Shown here: piece by piece, positions 15,865 to 23,992 of the stretch
Numbering within the stretch: the first letter of the stretch is position 1
Layout: each line of letters starts with the position of its first letter
Assembly (NCBI GenBank): GCA_902778135.1
Contig: CACYWP010000008.1
Coordinates: 1 to 64,000, forward strand
Reading direction: 5' to 3'
Length of the DNA stretch: 64,000 nucleotides
From: an uncultured Coriobacteriaceae bacterium
GTDB taxonomy: Bacteria > Actinomycetota > Coriobacteriia > Coriobacteriales > Atopobiaceae
The notes under the pieces: model-generated
What the model was told of the DNA's origin: nothing
What the model saw: only the letters and a program-made list of their open reading frames with translations
The model's database searches: none
Program-made: the position numbers and the translations under genes

Positions 15865-17292
15865 ATGGCAAAGCGACAGAACCCCTATATGACCAACCAA
15901 CCCCAGCGCAGCGGGGCTCACTTCTCTATGCAGCCCCTTGCAACCGTCAGGCCCGTCCGACGTCGCCACCGTCGGTGGCCTTGGGTCCTGCTCCTGCTGG
16001 TGGCCCTGGGGGCGGGCGGATTCTTCTGCTGGCAGCGATACGGCGACAGGATCTCGGGGCTGCCCGTGGTGGGCACCCTGGTCGACGACCTCTCCGAGCG
16101 CCTGGGCATCGGTGGCAAGAAGGTGACCATCACCCTCGACGGCGTCGAGACGCGCGTTGCAGAGGGCAGCACCGTGCAGGACATCTACGAGGCGACCCAG
16201 CCGGCGGTTGCCGCGGGCAATCTCGTGTCGGTGGGCGGCAACGTGCTGCAGGAGGGTCAGGGACAGCTCTTCGCCGCTACGCTCGACGAGCAGCCGCTGG
16301 CCTATGCCGATGCCGCGACGACCGTGGTGGCCGAGGGGGCGGCGCTGTCCTTCTCCGACGGCCCCGACGTCACCGAGGACTTCACGAGCGAGTGGGAGAC
16401 CACCAGCACGCCTCGCATGGTGCGCCAGGTCAAGGAGGGCACGCGCGATGCCGGCTATGCCGTCCAGCAGGGCACCGTTCAGTACGTCTACCAGTGGGGC
16501 AGGGAGGGCCGTGTCGAGCGTCGCCATGGCCAGGTGTCGGGCGAGGTCGTCGACGGCCAGGTTGTCGAGGGCCAGGACTGCGTCATCATGTGCCAGGACA
16601 TCAACCCCGACAATGGCGAGAAGCTCGTTGCGCTGACCTTCGACGACGGTCCGACCTACTACACCGAACAGTACATGGCCATCCTGAACCAGTACGGAGT
16701 CAAGGCGACCTTCAACCTCATCGGCGAGCAGGTCGAGGACTATGCCAGCGTGTGTGCGGCAAACGTCGCAGCAGGCAACCAGATCGCCTCGCACACCTGG
16801 AACCATCCCGACCTCACCACGCTGGGCGAGGAGGAACTGCGCGCCCAGCTGACTGACACCTTCGACGTGCTGAGGAATGCCGTCGGCGTCGACACGACCA
16901 CGATTCGCGCACCCTATGGGGACATCGACATCAACGTGTGGCTGCGCAGCGGCGGCTGCATGACCCTGTCGGTCTACTGGACGCATGACTCGCTTGACTG
17001 GAACACGCCGGGCGTGAGCCAGATCGTGGCCAACTGCACGGGCTACATGGCTCCGGGCAGCGTCATCCTGATGCACGACGGTGGTGGCAACCGCGACCAG
17101 AACCTCGATGCCCTCCCGCAGATCATCGAGGCCTGGCAGAACGCCGGCTACCGCTTCGTCACGATGGAGGAGCTGATGGCCTCCGACAGCAGCATTCCCG
17201 CGGAGTGCACGGCCAACTACCGGCCGATGCCGGAGGATGCCGTCTGGCCGACCGAGCTGGCGGGGGAGGAGACCACGACCGTGGTCGACTAG
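15865..17292 (+). CDS. membrane-anchored polysaccharide deacetylase (NodB domain)
   Basis: A 475-residue protein with a basic cytoplasmic head (RRRHRRWPW), one transmembrane segment (about 38-54), an extracellular N-terminal domain with a DUF348/G5-like repeat look (KVTITLDGVETRVAEGSTVQ, about 86-170), and a C-terminal NodB domain. Motif 1 is TFDDGP (258-263, Asp260 and Asp261), and the zinc histidines are His310 and His314 in SHTWNHPDL; RAPYG and LMHDGG follow. It should deacetylate peptidoglycan or another wall glycan outside the cell, which typically gives lysozyme resistance. ATG 15865 is chosen; ATG 15832 would add 11 residues. Confidence 0.92.
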   Translation: MAKRQNPYMTNQPQRSGAHFSMQPLATVRPVRRRHRRWPWVLLLLVALGAGGFFCWQRYGDRISGLPVVGTLVDDLSERLGIGGKKVTITLDGVETRVAEGSTVQDIYEATQPAVAAGNLVSVGGNVLQEGQGQLFAATLDEQPLAYADAATTVVAEGAALSFSDGPDVTEDFTSEWETTSTPRMVRQVKEGTRDAGYAVQQGTVQYVYQWGREGRVERRHGQVSGEVVDGQVVEGQDCVIMCQDINPDNGEKLVALTFDDGPTYYTEQYMAILNQYGVKATFNLIGEQVEDYASVCAANVAAGNQIASHTWNHPDLTTLGEEELRAQLTDTFDVLRNAVGVDTTTIRAPYGDIDINVWLRSGGCMTLSVYWTHDSLDWNTPGVSQIVANCTGYMAPGSVILMHDGGGNRDQNLDALPQIIEAWQNAGYRFVTMEELMASDSSIPAECTANYRPMPEDAVWPTELAGEETTTVVD

Positions 17293-17319
17293 CGGCCGCC
17301 GACATAGACCCGAACGACC

Positions 17320-17364
17320 GGGCAGGCGCAGGAAGAGGGGAGGTCCCTCGCCCTGCGCCTGCCC
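17320..17364. terminator. bidirectional hairpin terminator
   Basis: Perfect 13-bp arms GGGCAGGCGCAGG (17320-17332) and CCTGCGCCTGCCC (17352-17364) between the convergent deacetylase and heptad-repeat genes. Confidence 0.85.
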
Positions 17365-17391
17365 TTCCCGTCGGTTGGGCGACGCGTGTCG

Positions 17392-19464
17392 CTAGCCGAT
17401 CTGCTCGGTCTTGTAGATGAAGCGGACCGAGCCGCTCTGCCCGTCTGCCTTGCCGGCAAAGGTGTCATAGGCGCGCGCTGCGTCGCGCAAGGCCTCCAGC
17501 CTGCCAGTCAGGCTGTCCACGTCGCCATCCAGGTCGTCGAGGGCGTCGACGATCTTCGTGATGCCCTCGTCGTTGAAGGTGCTCAGCCCGCTGGTCAGCT
17601 GGTCAGAGCCATCGGCCGTCGCGTCGAGGGCACTGACCAGCTGCCCGATGCCGCTGCCCAGCGCGTCCATCCCACCGATCATCTGGGGCGCCTGGCCAGA
17701 AAGCTGCTGCATCTGGGTTGCCATGGTCGAGGCGCCGCCCGCGGCGGTCCCCAGCTGGGTCGCGAGACCCGAGAGGCCTTGTGCCAGCCCGCCTGCGCCT
17801 TGCGAGAGCGACGCCGCCGCCCCCGCTGCCGTACCAAGGCTGCCCGTCGCGGCAGAGATCGAGCCGCTCGCCTCGTCCAATGCCCCCAGGGCACCCGCTG
17901 CGCCCGAAGCGACCTCTCCGAGGTCCGCCTCGCTTCCGGCAATCTGGGTCGCGCTCGCGTCGAGCGTCTCCTGGGCCTGCTCCAACCGCTCGAGCTGGGT
18001 GGCGACCTCGTCGGGCACGACGTAGCTCAACCCCGCGAGCGATGCGTCCGCTGCCGCCAGCTGGTCCAGGGCGCTCTGGACGACCTGTCGCTGCTCCTCC
18101 GTCAGCTCCTGCGCCTGCAGCTCCTGCAGGGTTGCGAGGGCCGCCGAGAGCTGCTCCTGCGCCGCCGCCTTCGTCTCGTCCGTTCCGGCTCCCGTCGCTT
18201 CGAGCAGGGACCGCGCGGTTCCGGCGGCGTCGCGGGCGTCCGCCGTGGCAGTGGCGGCGTCGCTGATGCCCTGCCGGGTCGCCTCCAGGTCGAGAGACAC
18301 TGCCTTGTCGTGCAGCGACTGGACCGAGCCGCGTGCCTCCCCGACCTTGGCGGCGGCGCCACCGAGCGCGTCCGTCGCGCCACCGATTGCGGCCTCGGTG
18401 CCCTGGGCGAGGCCGCTCAGGCCGCTGGCACCTTCCGACATCTGGGAGGCCGCGGCGCTGCCTGCCACCAGCCCATCGGCAATGGCAGAGGCTCCGCCTG
18501 CCAGGGCGGCCATGCCGGTGGGCAGCGCGCTGATCGCCTCCCTGAACTCCGCGACGCCCCCGCTCATCTGCCCCGCCCCGTCGGCCAGCTGGTGCAGCGC
18601 ATCGGAGAGGGTGCCCGAGCCGTCGACGAGCTTGCCCATCGCATCCTGCAGTTCCGAGGTCCCCTCGCCGAGGTCGCCCAGATCGAGGTCGGAGGTGTCG
18701 ATGTCGCTGAACAGCTCCGGGGTGACGATCGTGTAGATGGGGTCGAGCGCCAGGTCGGTGACGTCCGCCTGGACCTCCAGGTATTCGGGCAGGTCGAGGT
18801 CGATGTCCTCGGAGTCGATGTCCAGGCTCTCCCGCAGCCCCGGCAGGGCGAAGCCGATGACTGCGATGCCTCCCTTGTCATCGAGGACCCTTGCGTTGGT
18901 GGCCGTGACGTTGGAGAAGACCGACGAGTCCAGCATCGCTGCCGTCATGCACACGAAGGGGGTGTAGATGCGCTGCTCCTTGCCGTCGATGGTGCGCATG
19001 GCGGAGACGTTGTTGCGGTAGTCCAGGCGTATGGTCAGCCGTCCGCTGGCCCCGGCGAGCTCGCTCGCCTTCAGCTTCCTGCCGTCCAGCGTGTAGGTGA
19101 CGTCGATGGCGACGGGAGGCTGCTCGGCGCTGGTCCCCTCGTAGGAGACCTCGTCGCCGTTTGCCTGCCAGGTCAGGGTGCCGTCGGGTCCCGACGTGTA
19201 GGTGAGGTCATCTTCGCCGGGCTGTATGGAGGTAAGGTCGGAACGGTCCTGCAGCTGGCGCGCACCGTCCCCGTTGGCCAGCAGCTCCTCCACCCGCACC
19301 TTGGTGACCTCGCCGTTTGCGTTGGTCTGGACATGCACGGTCTCGGCCTTGTCTACCGTGGACGATGCTGCCAGGGCTATGGTTGGGCTGACTTGTGACG
19401 TTGCCAGCACGATGCAGACGAGGGCGCTTCCGATTCTTGACCATGTGGGACGCGGCTTTGGCAT
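17392..19464 (-). CDS. secreted heptad-repeat protein (YhgE/Pip-related ectodomain)
   Basis: A 690-residue protein with a signal peptide (residues 1-31, cleavage after ALA), a beta-rich N-terminal domain (about 35-270) and a long region of alpha-helical heptads rich in Ala, Gly, Leu and Ser (LxxGxxxL patterns such as LHQLADGAGQMSGGVAEF) from about 280 to 650. This matches the X-X-X-L-X-X-G heptad repeats in the extracellular domains of YhgE/Pip phage-infection-like proteins, but there are no transmembrane segments after the signal peptide and no sorting signal, so it is probably released or wall-associated. ATG 19464 has AGGAG upstream. Its role is unknown; it shares a terminator with the deacetylase. 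Confidence 0.8.
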   Translation of the reverse strand: MPKPRPTWSRIGSALVCIVLATSQVSPTIALAASSTVDKAETVHVQTNANGEVTKVRVEELLANGDGARQLQDRSDLTSIQPGEDDLTYTSGPDGTLTWQANGDEVSYEGTSAEQPPVAIDVTYTLDGRKLKASELAGASGRLTIRLDYRNNVSAMRTIDGKEQRIYTPFVCMTAAMLDSSVFSNVTATNARVLDDKGGIAVIGFALPGLRESLDIDSEDIDLDLPEYLEVQADVTDLALDPIYTIVTPELFSDIDTSDLDLGDLGEGTSELQDAMGKLVDGSGTLSDALHQLADGAGQMSGGVAEFREAISALPTGMAALAGGASAIADGLVAGSAAASQMSEGASGLSGLAQGTEAAIGGATDALGGAAAKVGEARGSVQSLHDKAVSLDLEATRQGISDAATATADARDAAGTARSLLEATGAGTDETKAAAQEQLSAALATLQELQAQELTEEQRQVVQSALDQLAAADASLAGLSYVVPDEVATQLERLEQAQETLDASATQIAGSEADLGEVASGAAGALGALDEASGSISAATGSLGTAAGAAASLSQGAGGLAQGLSGLATQLGTAAGGASTMATQMQQLSGQAPQMIGGMDALGSGIGQLVSALDATADGSDQLTSGLSTFNDEGITKIVDALDDLDGDVDSLTGRLEALRDAARAYDTFAGKADGQSGSVRFIYKTEQIG

Positions 19465-19738
19465 GGTGACTCCTAACGCGTGGTGGGACGTAAAAGAGTT
19501 TACCACTTATAACTTTGTGTGGCACAAGCCAATGGGGTCGAGCCCGAGGCCCAGGAAGTGTCGAATGCCCTTCGCATCCCGCAGGTGCGACCTCTTCATG
19601 GGGAGGTGAGCGCGGCGGGCACGTCCGGGATGGCCTTTGGCTCGGTCCGTCTTCCGTCCGACCCCTTCCGGCCCATTGTTGTCCGTCGGTCGTGGCATCA
19701 TGGACATCCGACACAACCTCGAGCAGAACCGAGCAGCC

Positions 19739-20332
19739 ATGCCTTCGACCTTTTTCGCCCTTGTCTCGCGCATGAAGTACATCGACCGGTGGGCCCTCAT
19801 GCGCAACTCCCGCTCCGAGAGCCTCAGCGAGCACTCGCTGGAGGTTGCGATGATCGCCCACGCGCTGTGCACGATCGGCAACGTGCGCTACGGGCGCTCG
19901 CTCGACGCCAGTCGCGCAGCGCTCGTCGGGCTGTACCACGACGCCTCCGAGATCATCACGGGGGACATGCCCACGCCGGTCAAGTACCACGACAGCCGCA
20001 TCCGCGACGCCTACAGGCGCGTGGAGCACGAGGCCACCCAGACCCTGCTCGCCCAGCTGCCGGAGGACCTGCGTCCCTCCTACCAGCAGCTCTTCGCCTC
20101 GGATGGCAGCGAGGACGACGACTACCTGTTTGCGCTGGTCAAGGCTGCCGACAAGGTCAGCGCCCTGATCAAGTGCATCGACGAGGCCCAGGCGGGCAAT
20201 GCCGAGTTCCGCACGGCGGAGGCCACGACACGCACCCGCGTCGGGGAGCTCTGCGAGCAGATGCCCGAGGTGGCGGACTTCTGCGACGAGTTCCTGCTCC
20301 CCTATGGCAGCACCCTCGACGAGCTCCTGTGA
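19739..20332 (+). CDS. yfbR: HD-domain 5'-deoxynucleotidase, YfbR type
   Basis: A 197-residue HD phosphohydrolase very like E. coli YfbR, which dephosphorylates deoxyribonucleoside 5'-monophosphates. The metal ligands are His32 (SEHSLEVAM), His67-Asp68 (LYHDASEI) and a late Asp in VKAADKVSALIKC; the substrate loop TGDMPTPVKYHD is intact. I chose ATG 19739 because the protein then aligns from residue 1 with E. coli YfbR; ATG 19700 would add 13 residues. Neither has a clear ribosome site, so leaderless translation is possible. It is divergent from the heptad-repeat gene. Confidence 0.92.
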   Translation: MPSTFFALVSRMKYIDRWALMRNSRSESLSEHSLEVAMIAHALCTIGNVRYGRSLDASRAALVGLYHDASEIITGDMPTPVKYHDSRIRDAYRRVEHEATQTLLAQLPEDLRPSYQQLFASDGSEDDDYLFALVKAADKVSALIKCIDEAQAGNAEFRTAEATTRTRVGELCEQMPEVADFCDEFLLPYGSTLDELL

Positions 20333-20441
20333 CCCTGACGATGCGGCGGCACGCTCGACCCCTGGGGTGTGATGGCATGCTCCTTTGCGGCATGACGGTG
20401 CACTAAAATGGCACGTGTGCCCCACTGCGGAAAGGAATCCC

Positions 20442-22280
20442 ATGGACCTCGACATCCGTCGCGTCATCAAGAGCATCCCCAAAGACCGCGGTCCCGAGGA
20501 CCTGACGCAGCTGTGGACTCCCTGGGGCGAGCAGCTGGGGGACAGACCCGTCGCCCTGACCAGCCATCCTCGTCCGCTGATGGCCCGCGATGGGTGGCAG
20601 ACGCTCGACGGCTGGTGGACGTGCGCCTTCGTCAAGTGCGCCGATGCAGGCACGGCGTGGCGTGATGCCACGCCCCCCGAGGCCATCGACCAGCGCATCC
20701 GCGTGCCCTTCTCGCCGGAGGCCGCGCTCTCGGGCGTAGGACGCCAGCTGCAGCCCGACGAGCTGCTGTGGTACCGGCGCAGCTTTGACCGTCCTGACGT
20801 GCCCGACCATGGGGGATGCATCCTGCACCTCGACGGGGTCGACCATGCCTGCGCGGTCTATGTCAACGGCAGCAAGGTGGCCGAGCACGAGGGGGCCTAC
20901 CTGCCCTTCGAGACCGACATCGCCCACGTGCTGCGCGAGGGGGACAACCTGCTGGAGGTGTGCGTGTACGACCCCAGCGAGAAGGGGACCCAGCTGCGCG
21001 GCAAGCAGCGCCTGGGGCGTGGCGGCATGTGGTACACCGCCCAGTCAGGCATCTGGCAGAGCGTCTGGCTCGAGCCCGTGCCGCGAACGCACGTCGAGCG
21101 GCTGCTGCTGACCGCCGATCCCCAGACGGGCGACCTCGAGATCTCGGTGCGGGCCAACGGCATCGCGATGCTCGCCGCCGAGGTCCTCGATGGCCAGCAC
21201 GTGGTGGCCTCGGGCATCCAGTCGCGACGCGTCGGGGGGCGCATGGCCCTCTCGCTGCACGTGTCCGACTACCGCCTGTGGGCCCCCGACACGCCCCAGC
21301 TCTACGACGTGCGGGTCACCTACGGCGAGGACGCCGTCTCCAGCTACGCGGCGTTCCGCACCGTCAGCGTCGAGCCTGACGAGCGGGGCATCGTCAGGGT
21401 GTGCCTCAACGGCGCTCCCGTCTTCCTGCGCGGCTTGCTGGACCAGGGGTATTGGCCCGATGGCCTGATGACGCCTCCTGGCGACGATGCGATGGCGTTC
21501 GACCTGCGGGCGGTGCGCCGGCTGGGCTTCAACATGGTGCGCAAGCACATAAAGGTCGAGTCCGAGCGCTTCTATGCGCTCTGCGACCGCATGGGCGTGC
21601 TGGTGCTGCAGGACATGCCCAGCGGGGGAGACGTTCCCTCCGACCGCTGGTCGCGCGACGTGCCGACGCTGCTGCGCCGCTCGTGGCACGCACAGCGCGA
21701 CGACACCGACAGGGGTCGTGCGCGCCTGGGTGCGACCGATTCGGCCTACCGCGAGGAGTGGACGCGTACCTGCGAGGATGTGGTGGGACGCCTGTCGGGG
21801 CATCCCTGTGTCATCGGATGGGTGCTGTTCAACGAATCGTGGGGCCAGTTCGATGCGGGGAAGGCCACCCAGCTGGTATGGGACCTCGATTCCTCGCGTC
21901 CGGTCCTGTCCGTCAGTGGCTGGTACGACCAGGGTACGGGAGACATCTTCGGCGTGCACAACTACTTCCGCGGCATGCACCTGTTCGAGGATCCCTATGC
22001 GGCACAGGGCGAGCGTCCCACGCGCGCCCAGATGCTCTCGGAGTTCGGCGGCCTCGTGTGGCACGTCGACGACCACAGCTCGCTGACGCACTCCTACGGC
22101 TATGCCCAGTTCGAGACCCAGACCGAGTGGCGCCAGGCGCTGCTCGGCATGCTGGCGGAGGTGGACGGCCTGTGCGAGCAGGGGCTTTGCGGCTTCGTGT
22201 ATACCCAGGTCAGTGACGTCGAGGAGGAGACCAACGGCCTGCTCACCTACGACCGTCGGGTCAGCAAGCTCGAGGACTGA
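20442..22280 (+). CDS. glycoside hydrolase family 2 enzyme
   Basis: A 612-residue retaining glycosidase without a signal peptide. The order is an N-terminal sugar-binding jelly roll (about 40-230, LLWYRRSFD), an immunoglobulin-like domain (about 230-330) and a TIM barrel. The acid/base is Glu465 in LFNESWGQ and the nucleophile Glu534 in SEFGG. Family members are beta-galactosidases, glucuronidases or mannosidases; RGLLDQGYWPDG resembles a group of short gut GH2 enzymes with unknown specificity. It starts behind AAAGGAATCCC. It ends in a strong terminator, so it is probably monocistronic. Confidence 0.9.
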   Translation: MDLDIRRVIKSIPKDRGPEDLTQLWTPWGEQLGDRPVALTSHPRPLMARDGWQTLDGWWTCAFVKCADAGTAWRDATPPEAIDQRIRVPFSPEAALSGVGRQLQPDELLWYRRSFDRPDVPDHGGCILHLDGVDHACAVYVNGSKVAEHEGAYLPFETDIAHVLREGDNLLEVCVYDPSEKGTQLRGKQRLGRGGMWYTAQSGIWQSVWLEPVPRTHVERLLLTADPQTGDLEISVRANGIAMLAAEVLDGQHVVASGIQSRRVGGRMALSLHVSDYRLWAPDTPQLYDVRVTYGEDAVSSYAAFRTVSVEPDERGIVRVCLNGAPVFLRGLLDQGYWPDGLMTPPGDDAMAFDLRAVRRLGFNMVRKHIKVESERFYALCDRMGVLVLQDMPSGGDVPSDRWSRDVPTLLRRSWHAQRDDTDRGRARLGATDSAYREEWTRTCEDVVGRLSGHPCVIGWVLFNESWGQFDAGKATQLVWDLDSSRPVLSVSGWYDQGTGDIFGVHNYFRGMHLFEDPYAAQGERPTRAQMLSEFGGLVWHVDDHSSLTHSYGYAQFETQTEWRQALLGMLAEVDGLCEQGLCGFVYTQVSDVEEETNGLLTYDRRVSKLED

Positions 22281-22305
22281 TATGTAGACAGACTTGTCAA
22301 GTGGC

Positions 22306-22352
22306 AAAGGTGGGCCAGCCTCCGACTTCTCGGGGGCCGGCCCACCTTTTTC
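22306..22352 (+). terminator. rho-independent terminator after the GH2 gene
   Basis: Perfect 11-bp arms AAAGGTGGGCC (22306-22316) and GGCCCACCTTT (22339-22349), with the T run continuing to 22351. It lies directly after the copy of TGTCAAGTGGC at 22295-22305 that recurs beyond the other side of the insertion sequence. Confidence 0.9.
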
Positions 22353-22582
22353 TATGGCCACCTCCCGCGCGACGGCGCCCAGGGCGTGTCTGGTTCGACG
22401 CACGACTGCGAGTCTGATATCCGCGTGTTGGCTAACGCATTCCGACGCTTCGGCTGGGGAGCTCCGCTGGTCTAGGGTCGCGCGTGGCGAGGCCCGGCCT
22501 CGCTGCGCATAGTCCGATCGCGGGGTGCCCCACGCGCCTCGGCCGCGCCGACGCGTGCGAGAGGGTGGTTGCTACGGCGTCG

Positions 22583-23668
22583 TCACCCGCAGAGCGCGAG
22601 CGCCCAGCAGAAGCCGACGATCTCGCGCGCGACGGCGACGTTGGTGACGTTGGCGCCCTTCCCCCTCGCCCTCAGGGCGAGGTACCTCCGGTGCAGCCTC
22701 CTGTTCGCCCTCGAGGCGATCCCCGCCGCCTCCGCCGGGAGCCCCGCCGACGAGGCGGCGTCGGTCTCCGAGGCCGGCGAGAGGGGCCTGGCGTGGTGCC
22801 AGGCGGCCTCGACGAGCAGCCTCCTGACGTGCGCGTTGCCCGTCTTGGTGATCCTGCCCCTCGAGGTCGACTCGCCCGACGACGACTCCGACGGCACGAG
22901 GCCGACGTAGGACATGAGCGCCCTGGGGCTGGGGAAGCGGGAGAAGTCGCCTATCTCGGTGGCGACCCCGAAGGCGGTGACGGTGGAGACGCCGCGCAGC
23001 GCGCGGAGCCTGGAGGTGACGCCGGCGAGGTCGTCGGCACGCGACCTCTCGGCGATTGCCGCGTCGAGGCGGTCGCGCCGCCCCTCGCACTCCCTGACCT
23101 GCGCGACGTACTCCTCGAGCACGAGCCGCTCGCACGGGTCGGCCAGCTCGATCGAGCGCAGCCACTCGCGGTGGGCCCTCGTCCACGTCGACCGTCCCTT
23201 GGGCCAGACGTGCCCCTTCCTGAGCAGGAACTTCGACAGCTGGTGGCGCGCCCTCATCAGCGCCTCGCGCGCGTCCTCGCGCGCCCGGGACAGGTCGCGC
23301 GCCGCCTCCATGGCCGGCGCGGGAGGGGCGCACTCGACGAACTCGCCCACGGCCAGCAGCCTGGAGAGGAACAGGGCGTCCCTCCTGTCGGTCTTGACGC
23401 GGTCGCCCGAGGGCCGCACCATCTTCGAGACGGCGCCAACGTGGCAGGGCAGCCCCAGCGCGTCGAGCCTCCTCTTGAGGTCGAAGCCCGTGGGGCCGCT
23501 CTCGTAGAGGCAGCCCGCGGGCTGTGGAAGCGAGCGCGCCCAGGCGGCGACCGCGTCGGGGTCGTAGCCGAACGTGCGCTGCACGACCTCGCCCGTCTCG
23601 AAGACGAACGCCGCGGCGCTGATGGAACGGGCGTGCACGTCAAGGCCGATGCTGGTAGAGTACAACAT
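22583..23668 (-). CDS. IS110 family transposase (DEDD recombinase)
   Basis: A 361-residue protein starting at ATG 23668 behind AGGAGGT. The N-terminal RuvC-like DEDD domain begins SIGLDVHARS with Asp10 as first catalytic acid, followed by ESGPTGFDLKRRL and KTDRRDALFLSRLL, typical of DEDD_Tnp_IS110. The C-terminal Transposase_20 domain is recognisable from RALRGVSTVTAFGVATEI through FPSPRALMSYVGLVPSE to GNAHVRRLLVEAAW, where a serine nucleophile is expected (Ser-rich PSESSSGESTSRG). It is full length and has no frameshift, so it may be active. The family is now known to be guided by an element-encoded bridge RNA. Confidence 0.95.
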   Translation of the reverse strand: MLYSTSIGLDVHARSISAAAFVFETGEVVQRTFGYDPDAVAAWARSLPQPAGCLYESGPTGFDLKRRLDALGLPCHVGAVSKMVRPSGDRVKTDRRDALFLSRLLAVGEFVECAPPAPAMEAARDLSRAREDAREALMRARHQLSKFLLRKGHVWPKGRSTWTRAHREWLRSIELADPCERLVLEEYVAQVRECEGRRDRLDAAIAERSRADDLAGVTSRLRALRGVSTVTAFGVATEIGDFSRFPSPRALMSYVGLVPSESSSGESTSRGRITKTGNAHVRRLLVEAAWHHARPLSPASETDAASSAGLPAEAAGIASRANRRLHRRYLALRARGKGANVTNVAVAREIVGFCWALALCG

Positions 23669-23670
23669 GG

Positions 23671-23769
23671 TCGGGACCTCCTGTGAATGTGGTAAGCCGG
23701 ACTCCTTCAAGACCGAGCCTAACCCACGATGCCCCGAGAGGGCCACTGCTTCACAGAGTGAGGTCCCGA
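23671..23769 (-). ncRNA. structured leader, candidate IS110 bridge RNA / translation-control stem
   Basis: Upstream of the transposase, 23671-23680 pairs with 23760-23769 (10 bp) and 23681-23687 pairs with 23750-23756 (7 bp), with a 3-nt bulge, making a 17-bp interrupted stem around a 62-nt loop that contains small internal hairpins (e.g. GCCC 23731-23734 with GGGC 23740-23743). The transposase ribosome site (complement of 23676-23682) lies in this stem. In IS110-group elements the bridge RNA is encoded in the non-coding end upstream of the transposase, so position and structure fit. Loops that would pair with target and donor DNA could not be verified by eye. Confidence 0.5.
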
Positions 23770-23849
23770 TCACTCTACATATCGTCTAGCGGTGCGACCG
23801 CCGGCCCATCGCGGGCTGGTCGGTCCGTCGGGTTTTCATGTCAAGTGGC

Positions 23850-23992
23850 GTGTTCGGGCGGCTTTGGCGCGTGCCGCCCTTTGAACGGGGAACGCCATAG
23901 GGTATACATATGTTTCGCCGAGGATTGGCGAAGGGGGCCGAGGGACGGGCCCCACTAGGTCACGAACCCAAGAAAGTGCAGGCGAGAGGCTA
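23850..23992 (+). promoter_or_regulatory. leader region of ettA with two hairpins
   Basis: No gene is seen. GGGCGGC (23856-23862) pairs with GCCGCCC (23873-23879) and is followed by TTT, and a second small hairpin TTCGCC...GGCGAA lies near 23914-23932. A TATACAT box near 23903 could serve as a -10 element for ettA. The first hairpin may terminate transcripts leaving the insertion sequence. Confidence 0.35.

Larger units (their letters stand above)
22295..23849 (-). mobile_element. IS110-family insertion sequence (outer limits approximate)
   Basis: The element carries one IS110-type transposase on the minus strand, a structured leader upstream and about 230 bp of other non-coding sequence downstream. 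IS110 elements generally lack terminal inverted repeats, so the ends cannot be read directly. The 11-mer TGTCAAGTGGC occurs at 22295-22305 and 23839-23849, giving a span of about 1.55 kb, normal for the family; it may mark the ends, the target, or be chance. Taken literally the GH2 terminator would lie inside the element, so the true right end may instead be between 22353 and 22560. Confidence 0.55.
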
